Source: Bacteroidales bacterium (lineage in GTDB: Bacteria > Bacteroidota > Bacteroidia > Bacteroidales > VadinHA17). Taken from it: a stretch of 14,835 bases of DNA. The position numbers and the translations under genes are program-made. The notes below the pieces were generated by a model that was given only the letters and a program-made list of their open reading frames with translations, ran no database searches and had not been told where the DNA came from. The stretch is from positions 1 through 14,835 of the forward strand of contig DOTV01000183.1 of the NCBI GenBank assembly GCA_003520925.1, given 5' to 3'. Numbering within the stretch: position 1 is the first letter of the stretch; every line of letters begins with the position of its first letter. This document shows, one piece after another, positions 7,322 through 14,452 of the stretch.

Positions 7322-8644
7322 TCATGAAGTTTCAGGGAAAACGAAAGAAAATATCGTTCCTTTTTCAATTTCTGAAGATACAGATACCTCTATTTTGTGA
7401 AAATCGGCAATCGATTTTGTAATTGCAAGTCCTATTCCGGTACCATCGTCATCAGGAATGCTTCTTGTTTTGAAACGGGAGAAGAGAGTACTAAGCTGAG
7501 TTTCATTCATACCTTTTCCGGTATCAGCAATGATTACCTGGAACCTGTTGTGCACAATATTACCCATTACGGTTATTTTCCCGCCGTGACCGGTATTCTT
7601 TACAGCATTGTTCAGCACATTATAAAACATCGAAAATACAAGCGATCTGTTACCTTCTTTAAACTGATAGTCCCGGATAAATTCGGAAGTCAGAGCAACT
7701 TCTTTATCATCTGCCAAAGGTTTCAGTTCATTTATGATCTCTTCCAGATGGTTCCGGATAGAAAAAGTATCATCCCGCAGGTACTGACGGCTTTCAATGC
7801 GGGCAATAAGAAGGAGTGAATTAACAAGGCTCTGAAGCCGGTGAAGGGTTTTTAACGATTCCTCAATTTTATTTGATGTTTCGGGATCAATGTCACTTTT
7901 TAATAAGATGTTCTCAAGCTTGCTTCTGAGTACCGAAATCGGAGTCATAAGTTCGTGTGATATATTAACTGTGATCTCTTTTTCTTTCTGAAATGCTTCA
8001 TCGATCTGTATCATAAGATCACTAAGCGCATTATCGAGGCTCACAAAATCAGAAGTATTCGTTTTTACCGGTGTCCTGTCAAATTTTGAAGGGCTTGATA
8101 TCTCCTTAAGCTTATTTGTTATTTTTTCAAGCGGATTCAATATAATCCTTGTGTACTGCAGATCTGTAACAAGGGTAGCCAGAATAATAAAGACCAGAAA
8201 TACAAGTATTATCCTGTTAATATTCTTCTTTGCATTCTGTATGCTTGCCAGACTTTTCCCGATTTCAAGAAGATACTTCTGACCATCCACAATCAGAGTG
8301 TAATTCAGGAGCCGGTAGGTAATTTCCTCATCCTCGATAATCCTGTTGCTCACTTCAATCTGGTTGAGTTCTCCTTTCGTTCCGGACCTCTCAAGGCTTA
8401 TAAACTCTTCTTTAAGAATATTATAACTTCCGAATGCATCGGATGTGTCAGTGTTTATAAATGGCTCTATACCGATTTTCTCGATCAGGCTGATCGTTTC
8501 TTCTCTCTTACGTATAAGATCTTTATCGACCTGCCTTAAATTTATCCTTTCAATAATTGAAGGCAGCAAAATAAGGAATAATGAAGTAAAGACCAGCTTT
8601 GAAAGCAGGTTGAACAGTGCAAGTTTTGATTTCAGTCGTATCAT
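7322..8644 (-). CDS. Membrane sensor histidine kinase
   Basis: 440 residues. Transmembrane segment 1 at about 12-31, an extracytoplasmic sensor region of about 110 residues (32-143) that I cannot assign, and transmembrane segment 2 at about 144-163. A HAMP-like linker (NPLEKITNKLKEI) covers about 166-218. HisKA has phospho-acceptor H230 in the H-box NISHELMTPIS. HATPase_c shows the N-box YNVLNNAVKNT (N342/N346), DTGKGM with D374, and a G2 box GTGIGLAI at 401-408. It autophosphorylates and passes phosphate to the response regulator encoded 18 nt upstream. All catalytic boxes are intact. The signal is unknown, but co-location with envelope proteins suggests an envelope stimulus. Confidence 0.93.
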   Translation of the reverse strand: MIRLKSKLALFNLLSKLVFTSLFLILLPSIIERINLRQVDKDLIRKREETISLIEKIGIEPFINTDTSDAFGSYNILKEEFISLERSGTKGELNQIEVSNRIIEDEEITYRLLNYTLIVDGQKYLLEIGKSLASIQNAKKNINRIILVFLVFIILATLVTDLQYTRIILNPLEKITNKLKEISSPSKFDRTPVKTNTSDFVSLDNALSDLMIQIDEAFQKEKEITVNISHELMTPISVLRSKLENILLKSDIDPETSNKIEESLKTLHRLQSLVNSLLLIARIESRQYLRDDTFSIRNHLEEIINELKPLADDKEVALTSEFIRDYQFKEGNRSLVFSMFYNVLNNAVKNTGHGGKITVMGNIVHNRFQVIIADTGKGMNETQLSTLFSRFKTRSIPDDDGTGIGLAITKSIADFHKIEVSVSSEIEKGTIFSFVFPETS

Positions 8645-8648
8645 AATG

Positions 8649-8662
8649 CGGTTAAAAAACCG
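8649..8662 (-). other. Small intercistronic hairpin between response regulator and kinase
   Basis: CGGTT/AACCG, 5-bp stem with a 4-nt loop, starts directly after the regulator's stop codon and ends 4 nt before the kinase ATG. It could tune translation of the kinase relative to the regulator, or be chance. Confidence 0.25.
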
Positions 8663-9340
8663 TCAGGCAATACTCACCCGGTAACCGACACCCCTTACTG
8701 TTTCAAGCCAGGGAGAAGGCGCATGGTAATTGAGTTTCTTTCTCAGGTTTTTAATGTGAACGTCAATAAAATTACTGTCGTATTGATCATCCAGAATATT
8801 ACCCCAAATATGTTCATAAAGCTGCTGACGGGTCAATACTTTATCATGATTCAGGACAAGATACAGAAGAAGATCAAACTCTTTTTTAGTAAGATCAACC
8901 TCCTGGTCTCTGCAAATCATCTTTCGTGACTGAACCTGCATGACAAATTCGCCAAGGATTATATCCTGGCTGGCGACATTGAATTTTCTTCTTGCAACTG
9001 CATTAATTCTCGATAGAAGCTCGACTAGTGCAAAAGGTTTTGCCAGGTAATCGTCAGCTCCGAGATCCAGCCCCTTTACCTTGTCTTCAACTGCTCCCCT
9101 TGCCGTAATAATAATAAAAGATGCCATATTGCCGGCCTTTTTTGCTTCATCGATAAGATCAAGTCCGCTATAATCAGGAAGACCTAGATCCAGAAGAATA
9201 AAATCATAGAGGTTAACTGCAATTTTTTCAGATGCATCATTCCCGGTAAAAGCAAGATCACAAAGAAAATTTTCTGATTTAAGAAATGCAGCTATTTCTT
9301 TTGCAAGGCTTCTCTCGTCTTCAACAATCAATACGTTCAT
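8663..9340 (-). CDS. OmpR/PhoB-family response regulator
   Basis: 225 residues. Receiver domain 1-115 with acidic pocket E7/D8, phospho-acceptor D51 (FILLDLGLP), T79 and K101 (KPFA). The C-terminal winged helix of the OmpR type spans about 126-223 and includes LTKKEFDLLLYL, the recognition-helix region with VHIKNLRKKL, and the closing VRGVGYRV. It is the DNA-binding partner of the kinase encoded just downstream (18-nt gap). It begins 9 nt after the stop of the upstream outer-membrane protein gene, so the operon carries regulator, kinase and envelope proteins together. Likely targets include its own operon and the DUF4382 gene (inference). Confidence 0.94.
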   Translation of the reverse strand: MNVLIVEDERSLAKEIAAFLKSENFLCDLAFTGNDASEKIAVNLYDFILLDLGLPDYSGLDLIDEAKKAGNMASFIIITARGAVEDKVKGLDLGADDYLAKPFALVELLSRINAVARRKFNVASQDIILGEFVMQVQSRKMICRDQEVDLTKKEFDLLLYLVLNHDKVLTRQQLYEHIWGNILDDQYDSNFIDVHIKNLRKKLNYHAPSPWLETVRGVGYRVSIA

Positions 9341-9349
9341 AAAGCAAAT

Positions 9350-10240
9350 TTAGAAAATTCTGAAAATGCCGCTTAACATAAAGATTAGGCCTTTCGGACT
9401 TTGATAGATATGATCGTTATATAGCGGGAGAACGTAACTTAATTCAGCTTCAATAGTCATGAAATCCATATTAAAGGCTACAGGAAGACCAAAATCGACT
9501 TCCATGATTCCAATCCTTTCTGAAGTTGAGGTGATTGTTGAAGTGCCCTGAGAATGATAATTTTGTCGCCATTTACGGCCGGGAGATGAGATAACAACAG
9601 AAGTTTCAGCAGTTGTTTCAACTTTAATGAGTTTTCCGAAAAGAAGATTTGCGTATGGATCGAATGAAATGTTAGCTTTCCCTTTAAAGAATTCAGGAGT
9701 TTTAAAATACCTTGAGTTTCTGAATTGGAAATAGACCTGATTTTCCTCCGAAAACAATCCCCCGACTGATAACTTTGAATAAAGCAGGTTCCAGTCAAGA
9801 CCGATGGTAATATCACCGAAAGTGAAGTTGCTGAAAAGAGTATCAGTAAGGGAGCGAGGCACCTGGTATCTGTAAATGCCAGCCGAAATATCAAGCCATG
9901 AATTTATTACATGGCTGAAATTTAAAGCTCCAATATAAAATGCAAAGAATGGATCTGTTCCGGAGAGATGAACCGCTGACGCCGAAGCATATAATTGATT
10001 CCTGAAACCATAAGATATGTTATAATAACCATATGGCTGATTCTTTGAAATTGTTGAACCAAGGTAGATCATGTTGCTCCCGTATCCCGCTCCTGTGAAT
10101 AAAGAATGCCGTACAGCTTTGGAATCTGTTTTGGAAGTATCGGCTGAGGGCTTGGGAATTTTGGAACCATTCTGAGCATGAACACCCAGAGGAAGCATTA
10201 AAAGAATCAGAATTAAACTTTTCAATCGGGATATTCTCAT
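9350..10240 (-). CDS. Putative outer-membrane beta-barrel protein, unknown function
   Basis: 296 residues with a clear signal peptide (hydrophobic 8-21, cleavage after HAQ, about 23). The mature part is rich in aromatic residues and alternating polar/hydrophobic strands (for example YGYYNISYGFRNQLYASASAVHL cut into short strands around 70-92) and ends in IFRIF, a C-terminal Phe typical of beta-barrel outer-membrane proteins. I recognise no named family. It is encoded between a small basic secreted protein (24 nt upstream) and the response regulator (9 nt downstream), which suggests that it is a regulated envelope component or part of the stimulus pathway. A secreted soluble beta-protein is an alternative. 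Confidence 0.75.
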   Translation of the reverse strand: MRISRLKSLILILLMLPLGVHAQNGSKIPKPSADTSKTDSKAVRHSLFTGAGYGSNMIYLGSTISKNQPYGYYNISYGFRNQLYASASAVHLSGTDPFFAFYIGALNFSHVINSWLDISAGIYRYQVPRSLTDTLFSNFTFGDITIGLDWNLLYSKLSVGGLFSEENQVYFQFRNSRYFKTPEFFKGKANISFDPYANLLFGKLIKVETTAETSVVISSPGRKWRQNYHSQGTSTITSTSERIGIMEVDFGLPVAFNMDFMTIEAELSYVLPLYNDHIYQSPKGLIFMLSGIFRIF

Positions 10241-10264
10241 ACGAAACCGGTAAGCAGATTATTT

Positions 10265-10609
10265 TTACCTTCCGCCTTTGCGTCCAACGCCTCCAGGCCT
10301 TCCAACACCCTTTGGTATGCCTGATCCTGAGGGTCTTACAATTGAAGGGGGCCGCGCCCCTCTTGCTCTGGTCATATCCGGACGACCGCTTCTTACCCGT
10401 TTGGCAGTCTGGGTACCAAACCTGTTACCAGTCTGATTGCTGCCATTGCCCTGCACATTCTGCCCGGTTCCATTTCCCGCAGAATTACGAGTCTGGACTT
10501 TTAATTTCATTGAATCAATCTGTTGTGCGTTGGATTGTGCAAATCCTCTTTGTCCAGTAAAAAACAATAACACACAAATAATAATTATGAACCTCAAGCT
10601 TTTCATCAT
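10265..10609 (-). CDS. Small secreted basic Gly/Arg/Pro-rich protein
   Basis: With the ATG at 10609 the protein is 114 residues (113 if the adjacent ATG at 10606 is used). The longer frame to 10633 would need a TTG start and adds a charged leader, so I reject it. A signal peptide is clear: KSLRF, hydrophobic IIIICVLLFFTG, then FAQ. The mature part has three zones: a short polar start (QIDSMKLKVQ), a Gly/Asn/Gln-rich middle, and a strongly basic Arg/Gly/Pro-rich tail ending GGVGRKGGR. No known family is recognised. It is probably disordered and could bind acidic polymers, nucleic acid or lipid headgroups at the cell surface. It is the first gene of the two-component operon, behind an exact -7 box. 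Confidence 0.72.
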   Translation of the reverse strand: MMKSLRFIIIICVLLFFTGQRGFAQSNAQQIDSMKLKVQTRNSAGNGTGQNVQGNGSNQTGNRFGTQTAKRVRSGRPDMTRARGARPPSIVRPSGSGIPKGVGRPGGVGRKGGR

Positions 10610-10684
10610 ATTGATCTTTTTAATATATATCAACTGAACGATTGATATAAATCAATTATACACATTTTCTTTTCCATTACGAAA

Positions 10685-10692
10685 CAAAGATA
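10685..10692 (-). promoter_or_regulatory. -7 box of the two-component operon
   Basis: TATCTTTG on the minus strand is an exact TAnnTTTG match, identical to the octamer at 1302-1309. It lies 75 nt before the small-protein ATG and downstream of the preceding gene. No good TTG is at the usual distance, so the promoter may depend on an activator such as the encoded regulator (inference). Confidence 0.42.
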
Positions 10693-10736
10693 TCTGACAA
10701 ATATGAAGATCGGATGAAATTTTAAACTCCCGGGTC

Positions 10737-11168
10737 TTATTTAAAGATTTTTTGAATTGATCCTCTTTCGTTCTCAGAAAGAGAATCCATCTCCTGAATT
10801 GCATGGCTGATTTTTGTTTTGAAGTTCCAGCAAGTCATCTGCCTTAGTGATAGCCGTCTTGCAAGTTCATAGGATGATAGATCCTCTTTCCCTTTGCAAA
10901 CATTGTAAGCTATATAGAATGCTTTATGGACAGGGAATTTGCAGTTATGGAAGATAGTTCCGGCCGCCGCCGATTCTTCAGTTTTGCATTTTGTGCACCT
11001 TCTTGAATGAGGAGTTTTTCCCGGGCAAAAGTTTTTATTACCGCATTTCCGGCAGGTAAATCCGTGCTCCCATTTTACTTCTGCAAGGAATTCAAAGCAT
11101 TTTTCATCGCAATGGAACAGTTCATTTAGCTGTTCTTCCGATAATTCCTTTTTAAAGATAGCTCCCAT
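10737..11168 (-). CDS. Stand-alone IS1595-type zinc-ribbon/HTH protein, no transposase catalytic domain
   Basis: 143 residues from the ATG at 11168; the frame extends two codons further only through a TTG. Residues 37-61 form a zinc ribbon (C39-x2-C42 and C58-x2-C61, with an extra C48). A GTIF motif (70-73) and a helix-turn-helix-like region (SSYELARRLSLRQMTCWNFK, 98-117) follow. This order matches the N-terminal DNA-binding part of IS1595-family transposases, but the ISXO2-like DDE domain is absent: the protein stops and only AT-rich sequence precedes the next operon. No terminal inverted repeats were found. It may be a domesticated DNA-binding regulator or the remnant of an element. The intact frame and exact upstream -7 box favour an expressed gene. 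Confidence 0.78.
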   Translation of the reverse strand: MGAIFKKELSEEQLNELFHCDEKCFEFLAEVKWEHGFTCRKCGNKNFCPGKTPHSRRCTKCKTEESAAAGTIFHNCKFPVHKAFYIAYNVCKGKEDLSSYELARRLSLRQMTCWNFKTKISHAIQEMDSLSENERGSIQKIFK

Positions 11169-11187
11169 AATCAATCTGTTCAGGACA

Positions 11188-11195
11188 CAAAAATA
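11188..11195 (-). promoter_or_regulatory. -7 box of the zinc-ribbon gene
   Basis: TATTTTTG on the minus strand matches TAnnTTTG exactly, 19 nt before the ATG at 11168. A T-rich run, but no TTG, sits at the -33 position. It gives a leader of roughly a dozen nucleotides and supports ATG 11168 as the start. Confidence 0.4.
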
Positions 11196-11313
11196 ATAAA
11201 AACAGTGATGTTAAAAAGATTTAGGTGATACTATTGCGATTTATCTTAAATATATATGTGTAACGTAAAGATCTGGCCCATGAATTTTCCGGAGCAGTTT
11301 GTTCTATTACAGC

Positions 11314-12831
11314 TCACTTTCGATATAAACAGCATTCGGGTAGCTTGTTGTAGACGTCATCCGGTGCACGGTAATTGACATTGTCATGACCGGAGTCTGC
11401 TATTGCCTTCTGAATTTCGTTGAGTGAACTTATAGTGGCATTATACTCTACCTGTATCTTTTTGGTATTAATGTCCCATTTAGCTGATAAAACTCCCTTA
11501 ACGGATTTAGATGCTTTTTCAATACGGTCTTTACACATCTCACAATTCCCCGATACTTCAAAGGTTACAAATCTGTTTTCCTTTATGCCATCCATCCCGG
11601 GCGCAGGCTGATTCATCATACTTGGTTTTCCTTCAAGCTGGGCTGCAGCATCAACGCTGAATGTTCCGCTTGTTACAATTTCTTCACCTTCAGTAAGGCC
11701 ATCAGTAACGACATAACTTTCCCCGAGCATGGGGCCAAGTCCTATTTCGCGTAATTTAAAGACCGGCTCATCTCCCGGCTGTTTTACATAAACGATTGAA
11801 CGTTTGCCGGTCCATAAAACTGCGGTTTTCGGAATAATCATATTATTGCGATACTCGTTAAGAGAGATTGCAACAATTCCTGTGGCGAACATTTCAGGTT
11901 TTAATTTTCCGGATTGATTCCCAGTCTCGACCCTTACCTTTGCGACCCGTGTCAGAGGATCAATTACCGGGTCAATAAATGCTATTGTACCGGAAAAATC
12001 TTTGCCGGGGAATGCTTGTATTGTGAATGAGATTTTTTCACCTTTACCCAGGAACTGCAAGTCGCTTTCATAAGCATCAAATAAAATCCATACCCTTGAA
12101 AGATCCGAAATTTTAAATAACGGTGTTCCCTGAGTGACATAATCACCGGTACTTACAAGTAGATCAGTCACTATTCCCCCGGTGTTTGAAATAACATCGG
12201 TCACGGTTTGTATCACACCGGAACTTTCAATTTTGTTAATCTGATCATCTGTAAGTTTCCATTGACGAAGTTTTTCTTTCGAAGCTTCATACAATTCCGG
12301 TTGCGATTGCTTTGTTTGAACAGTTTCCAGTAACTCCTGCTGTGCAGTGATCAGTTCAGGTGAATATATTTCTGCAAGCTTCCGACCTTTAACAACAGTT
12401 TCCCCCGTAAAGTTTACTGACAATCGTTCAATACGTCCCGGAACGTGAGCTACCTGACTTTGAAGCAATCTTTCATCAGCCTGTACTTTACCAAAAAGAC
12501 GAACCTCTTTTACCGGCTTTTGTTTTGCAACAATGGAGGTAAGCACATTGGCCAGCTGGGCAGCCTCTTTACTTAAATGAATAGCATCCGGATCGACCTG
12601 GGAGGTTCCGCTTTGGGTAACCGGAATTAAATCCATACCGCAGATCGGGCATTTCCCTGGCTGCTCCATTCTTATCTGAGGGTGCATTGCGCATGTCCAG
12701 ATTGTACCCTGAGCAACTTCCTTTGAATGATCGTATTTCTCTTCCTTATTTTGAGATGGATGAAAAACCAGCCATCCGATAAATAAACCAACTATAAGGG
12801 TTCCTGCTATAGTAATTATTTTACTTTTCAT
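11314..12831 (-). CDS. cusB: CusB-like RND efflux adaptor with N-terminal metal-binding and C-terminal HMA domains
   Basis: 505 residues. An N-terminal membrane anchor or signal (about 5-23) is followed by a heavy-metal-binding domain at 45-70 (WTCAMHP with C47 and H50; CPICGMDL with C61, C64, M66). The periplasmic adaptor core then runs from about 84 to 400: barrel-sandwich/lipoyl halves (HVPGRIERLSV and GGIVTDLLVSTGDYV) around a helical hairpin (about 160-205), then beta-barrel segments. Residues 420-490 are an extra HMA-type domain with C430-x2-C433 (GNCEMC), and the C-terminus has a C500-C501 pair. The adaptor links an inner-membrane RND pump to the outer-membrane channel and may hand over Cu(I)/Ag(I). 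It is downstream of the TolC-like gene in the same direction. The pump itself is not in the window. Other divalent metals cannot be excluded. Confidence 0.9.
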   Translation of the reverse strand: MKSKIITIAGTLIVGLFIGWLVFHPSQNKEEKYDHSKEVAQGTIWTCAMHPQIRMEQPGKCPICGMDLIPVTQSGTSQVDPDAIHLSKEAAQLANVLTSIVAKQKPVKEVRLFGKVQADERLLQSQVAHVPGRIERLSVNFTGETVVKGRKLAEIYSPELITAQQELLETVQTKQSQPELYEASKEKLRQWKLTDDQINKIESSGVIQTVTDVISNTGGIVTDLLVSTGDYVTQGTPLFKISDLSRVWILFDAYESDLQFLGKGEKISFTIQAFPGKDFSGTIAFIDPVIDPLTRVAKVRVETGNQSGKLKPEMFATGIVAISLNEYRNNMIIPKTAVLWTGKRSIVYVKQPGDEPVFKLREIGLGPMLGESYVVTDGLTEGEEIVTSGTFSVDAAAQLEGKPSMMNQPAPGMDGIKENRFVTFEVSGNCEMCKDRIEKASKSVKGVLSAKWDINTKKIQVEYNATISSLNEIQKAIADSGHDNVNYRAPDDVYNKLPECCLYRK

Positions 12832-12849
12832 AATAAGTTGATATTATTT

Positions 12850-12893
12850 GAAATAGGGTAGAAATTAAGGTGAAATAAGGTTGAAATTTATAG
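12850..12893 (+). repeat. Left arm: four direct 11-nt units beginning GAAAT
   Basis: Units start at 12850, 12861, 12872 and 12883, each GAAAT plus six variable bases (for example GAAATAGGGTA and GAAATTAAGGT), with no gaps between them. The arm lies in the noncoding gap upstream of the cusB-like start. It is inverted relative to the right arm (GAAATA versus TATTTC). Confidence 0.85.
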
Positions 12894-12929
12894 TCGCCTA
12901 TTTCCATATATTTCTACATATTTCTACCC
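12856..12929. repeat. Inverted repeat joining the two arms
   Basis: GGGTAGAAAT (12856-12865) has its exact reverse complement at 12920-12929. At the centre ATAG (12890-12893) pairs with CTAT (12898-12901) over a TCGC loop. In the tolC-cusB transcript these could form a long imperfect hairpin; in DNA, a cruciform. Confidence 0.7.
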
Positions 12930-12968
12930 ATATCCATTTATTTCAATTTATTTCCATTTATTTCCAGA
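12899..12968 (+). repeat. Right arm: seven direct 10-nt units of TATTTCCATT type
   Basis: Units start every 10 nt from 12899 to 12959 with consensus TATTTCCATT; the unit at 12929 is the most diverged. The last three units lie inside the TolC-like gene and encode its final residues EINGNKLK and stop. The exact 10-nt period is close to one DNA turn. Confidence 0.87.
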
Positions 12969-14452
12969 TTTCCTAATCGTTTAAGCCAGGCAATTGCAAT
13001 ATTGAAATCAGCAATAGCTTCCACCTGTTTAAGCTCATATTCAAGATTTTGCTGCTGTACGCGCAAAACATCATTAAGTCCTGCTGAAGTTGCTGAGAAA
13101 CTCGTAAGCATAAGTTCAAGAGATTTTGATGCCAGCTGAAATTGTTTTTCATACAGTTTTATCCTGCGCTTGGCATCCTCATAGAGGAGTACAGCCTGAT
13201 AATACTCTGACTGTAGCGAATTGGCAGTTGCCTGCCGGTTTTCGGCGGCGGCTTCACTCAGGAGTCGGGCTTCCTTTTGCAATGCGGTATATTTTTTCCG
13301 GTAGACAGGTAATGTAAGAACTGCCATTGGCATTATCATATCTTTTCCATTCATTGATGATTCTGACATGATACTTTTCCCGATTACTGAATAATTTATT
13401 CCGAGACCCACCATTGGATAGCTCATGCGTGTAACCATTTTCTCCCTGGCCTCAAGTGACAGCCTTTCAAAATCCAGCATTCCCAGCATTGGGTTATTTG
13501 CCAGCATACTATCGGAGACAGTAGGCAATGAAAATCCAAGAGAATCCCCGGTTATTTTTTCATAAGTTAAAACCGGTGAAGTTACAGGCCTGTTCAGGTA
13601 TGTATTAAATTTTGCTATAACCGAATTTTGTTGATTCTTCAGAAAAGCAACATTGTTTTCAAGGTCACCGGATTCAATTTGTATACTGTAAATATCTGAT
13701 AAACCAAAATTTCCAGTAGATGATCCCAATGTACCGGCCTGCATTGATGAAGCCCGATTCATTCCAGCAGTACCCGGACTGGTCTGACCACCGCCCATCT
13801 TATTCATTACGGAAGTTTCTGTATTCGTTCCACTGTTGCTGACAGATGATACTCCTGACCTTTGTGATGATGTACCAGAGTTCTCCACCGAGGCTGATTT
13901 GAGTCTGACAAGTGCGAGACGTTCGATTATTTTCAGAATTTCTATATTTTTTTCTGAGATACTGATCTCTTTCCGGATCTTAAATAATTCGTACCAGGTC
14001 TTCTGAACATCATAAAAGACCTGCAGTTTTGCATCCCGGAAAAGTTCAAATTTTGCATTGGCCATAAAGCTCATTTCGTCTTTGGCAGACCTGAGTACCC
14101 CAAACCATGGAAACATCTGCATCAGCCTTAAATCAGCTACCTGATTTCCGTTTACAATTTCCATCGGTTTAAGGAACAGCCCCAGACTTAACTCAGGATC
14201 GGACAAACTGCCTGCCTGCGGTATCTTTTGCAGTGCAGCCTTATACTCAATGAATTTCTGAAGTACTGTGGGATTGTTTTCTGCAGCAATTTCCAAATAA
14301 TGAAATAAGGAATCTGATTGTGAAAATACAGGGACATTTGGAATTAAGCAGAAATACATGGAGATAAGAAGAAATACCTTGTATATTCTGCTAAATAACA
14401 GGTTTTTAGTCCTAGCTTTGTTGATTGTTTTATTATAAATTATTCCTGGCAT
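12938..14452 (-). CDS. CusC/TolC-like outer-membrane efflux factor
   Basis: 504 residues. The signal peptide has a hydrophobic core at 24-40 and cleavage near VFSQ-S (about 45), preceded by an unusually long 20-residue polar leader. Two outer-membrane-efflux halves are visible: long helices at about 120-190 and 255-290, then 325-345 and 395-495, with barrel strands near 85-95 and 345-390. Between the first-half helices is a Ser/Gly/Thr/Met-rich insertion (about 191-248, with NKMGGG and NRASSM) likely to be flexible. It forms the outer-membrane channel for the RND system whose adaptor is encoded next. The start overlaps the four-helix-bundle gene by 20 bp. The last nine codons and stop are built from the 10-nt repeat array. 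M32 is a possible but weaker start, as it would cut the signal. Confidence 0.88.
   Translation of the reverse strand: MPGIIYNKTINKARTKNLLFSRIYKVFLLISMYFCLIPNVPVFSQSDSLFHYLEIAAENNPTVLQKFIEYKAALQKIPQAGSLSDPELSLGLFLKPMEIVNGNQVADLRLMQMFPWFGVLRSAKDEMSFMANAKFELFRDAKLQVFYDVQKTWYELFKIRKEISISEKNIEILKIIERLALVRLKSASVENSGTSSQRSGVSSVSNSGTNTETSVMNKMGGGQTSPGTAGMNRASSMQAGTLGSSTGNFGLSDIYSIQIESGDLENNVAFLKNQQNSVIAKFNTYLNRPVTSPVLTYEKITGDSLGFSLPTVSDSMLANNPMLGMLDFERLSLEAREKMVTRMSYPMVGLGINYSVIGKSIMSESSMNGKDMIMPMAVLTLPVYRKKYTALQKEARLLSEAAAENRQATANSLQSEYYQAVLLYEDAKRRIKLYEKQFQLASKSLELMLTSFSATSAGLNDVLRVQQQNLEYELKQVEAIADFNIAIAWLKRLGNLEINGNKLK

Noticed and set aside
9478..9894. 138-codon minus-strand frame inside the outer-membrane-protein gene
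   Set aside because: It is an alternative frame of a gene that has a signal peptide and a C-terminal Phe; its product is Leu/Ser-rich without structure.
10610..10633. N-terminal extension of the small secreted protein
   Set aside because: It depends on a TTG start and adds a charged leader before an already complete signal peptide; the ATG at 10609 or 10606 is better.
10718..10745. Terminator after the zinc-ribbon gene (TTTAAA...CCCGGG...TTTAAA)
   Set aside because: The pairing is imperfect, there is no T-run after it, and it overlaps the stop codon; too weak to call.
11169..11174. Two-codon N-terminal extension of the zinc-ribbon protein
   Set aside because: It would need TTG as start; an in-frame ATG follows two codons later at 11168, 19 nt after the -7 box.
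12850..12968. CRISPR-like array
   Set aside because: Units are 10-11 nt and directly adjacent, with no unique spacers and no cas genes; the arms are inverted to each other.
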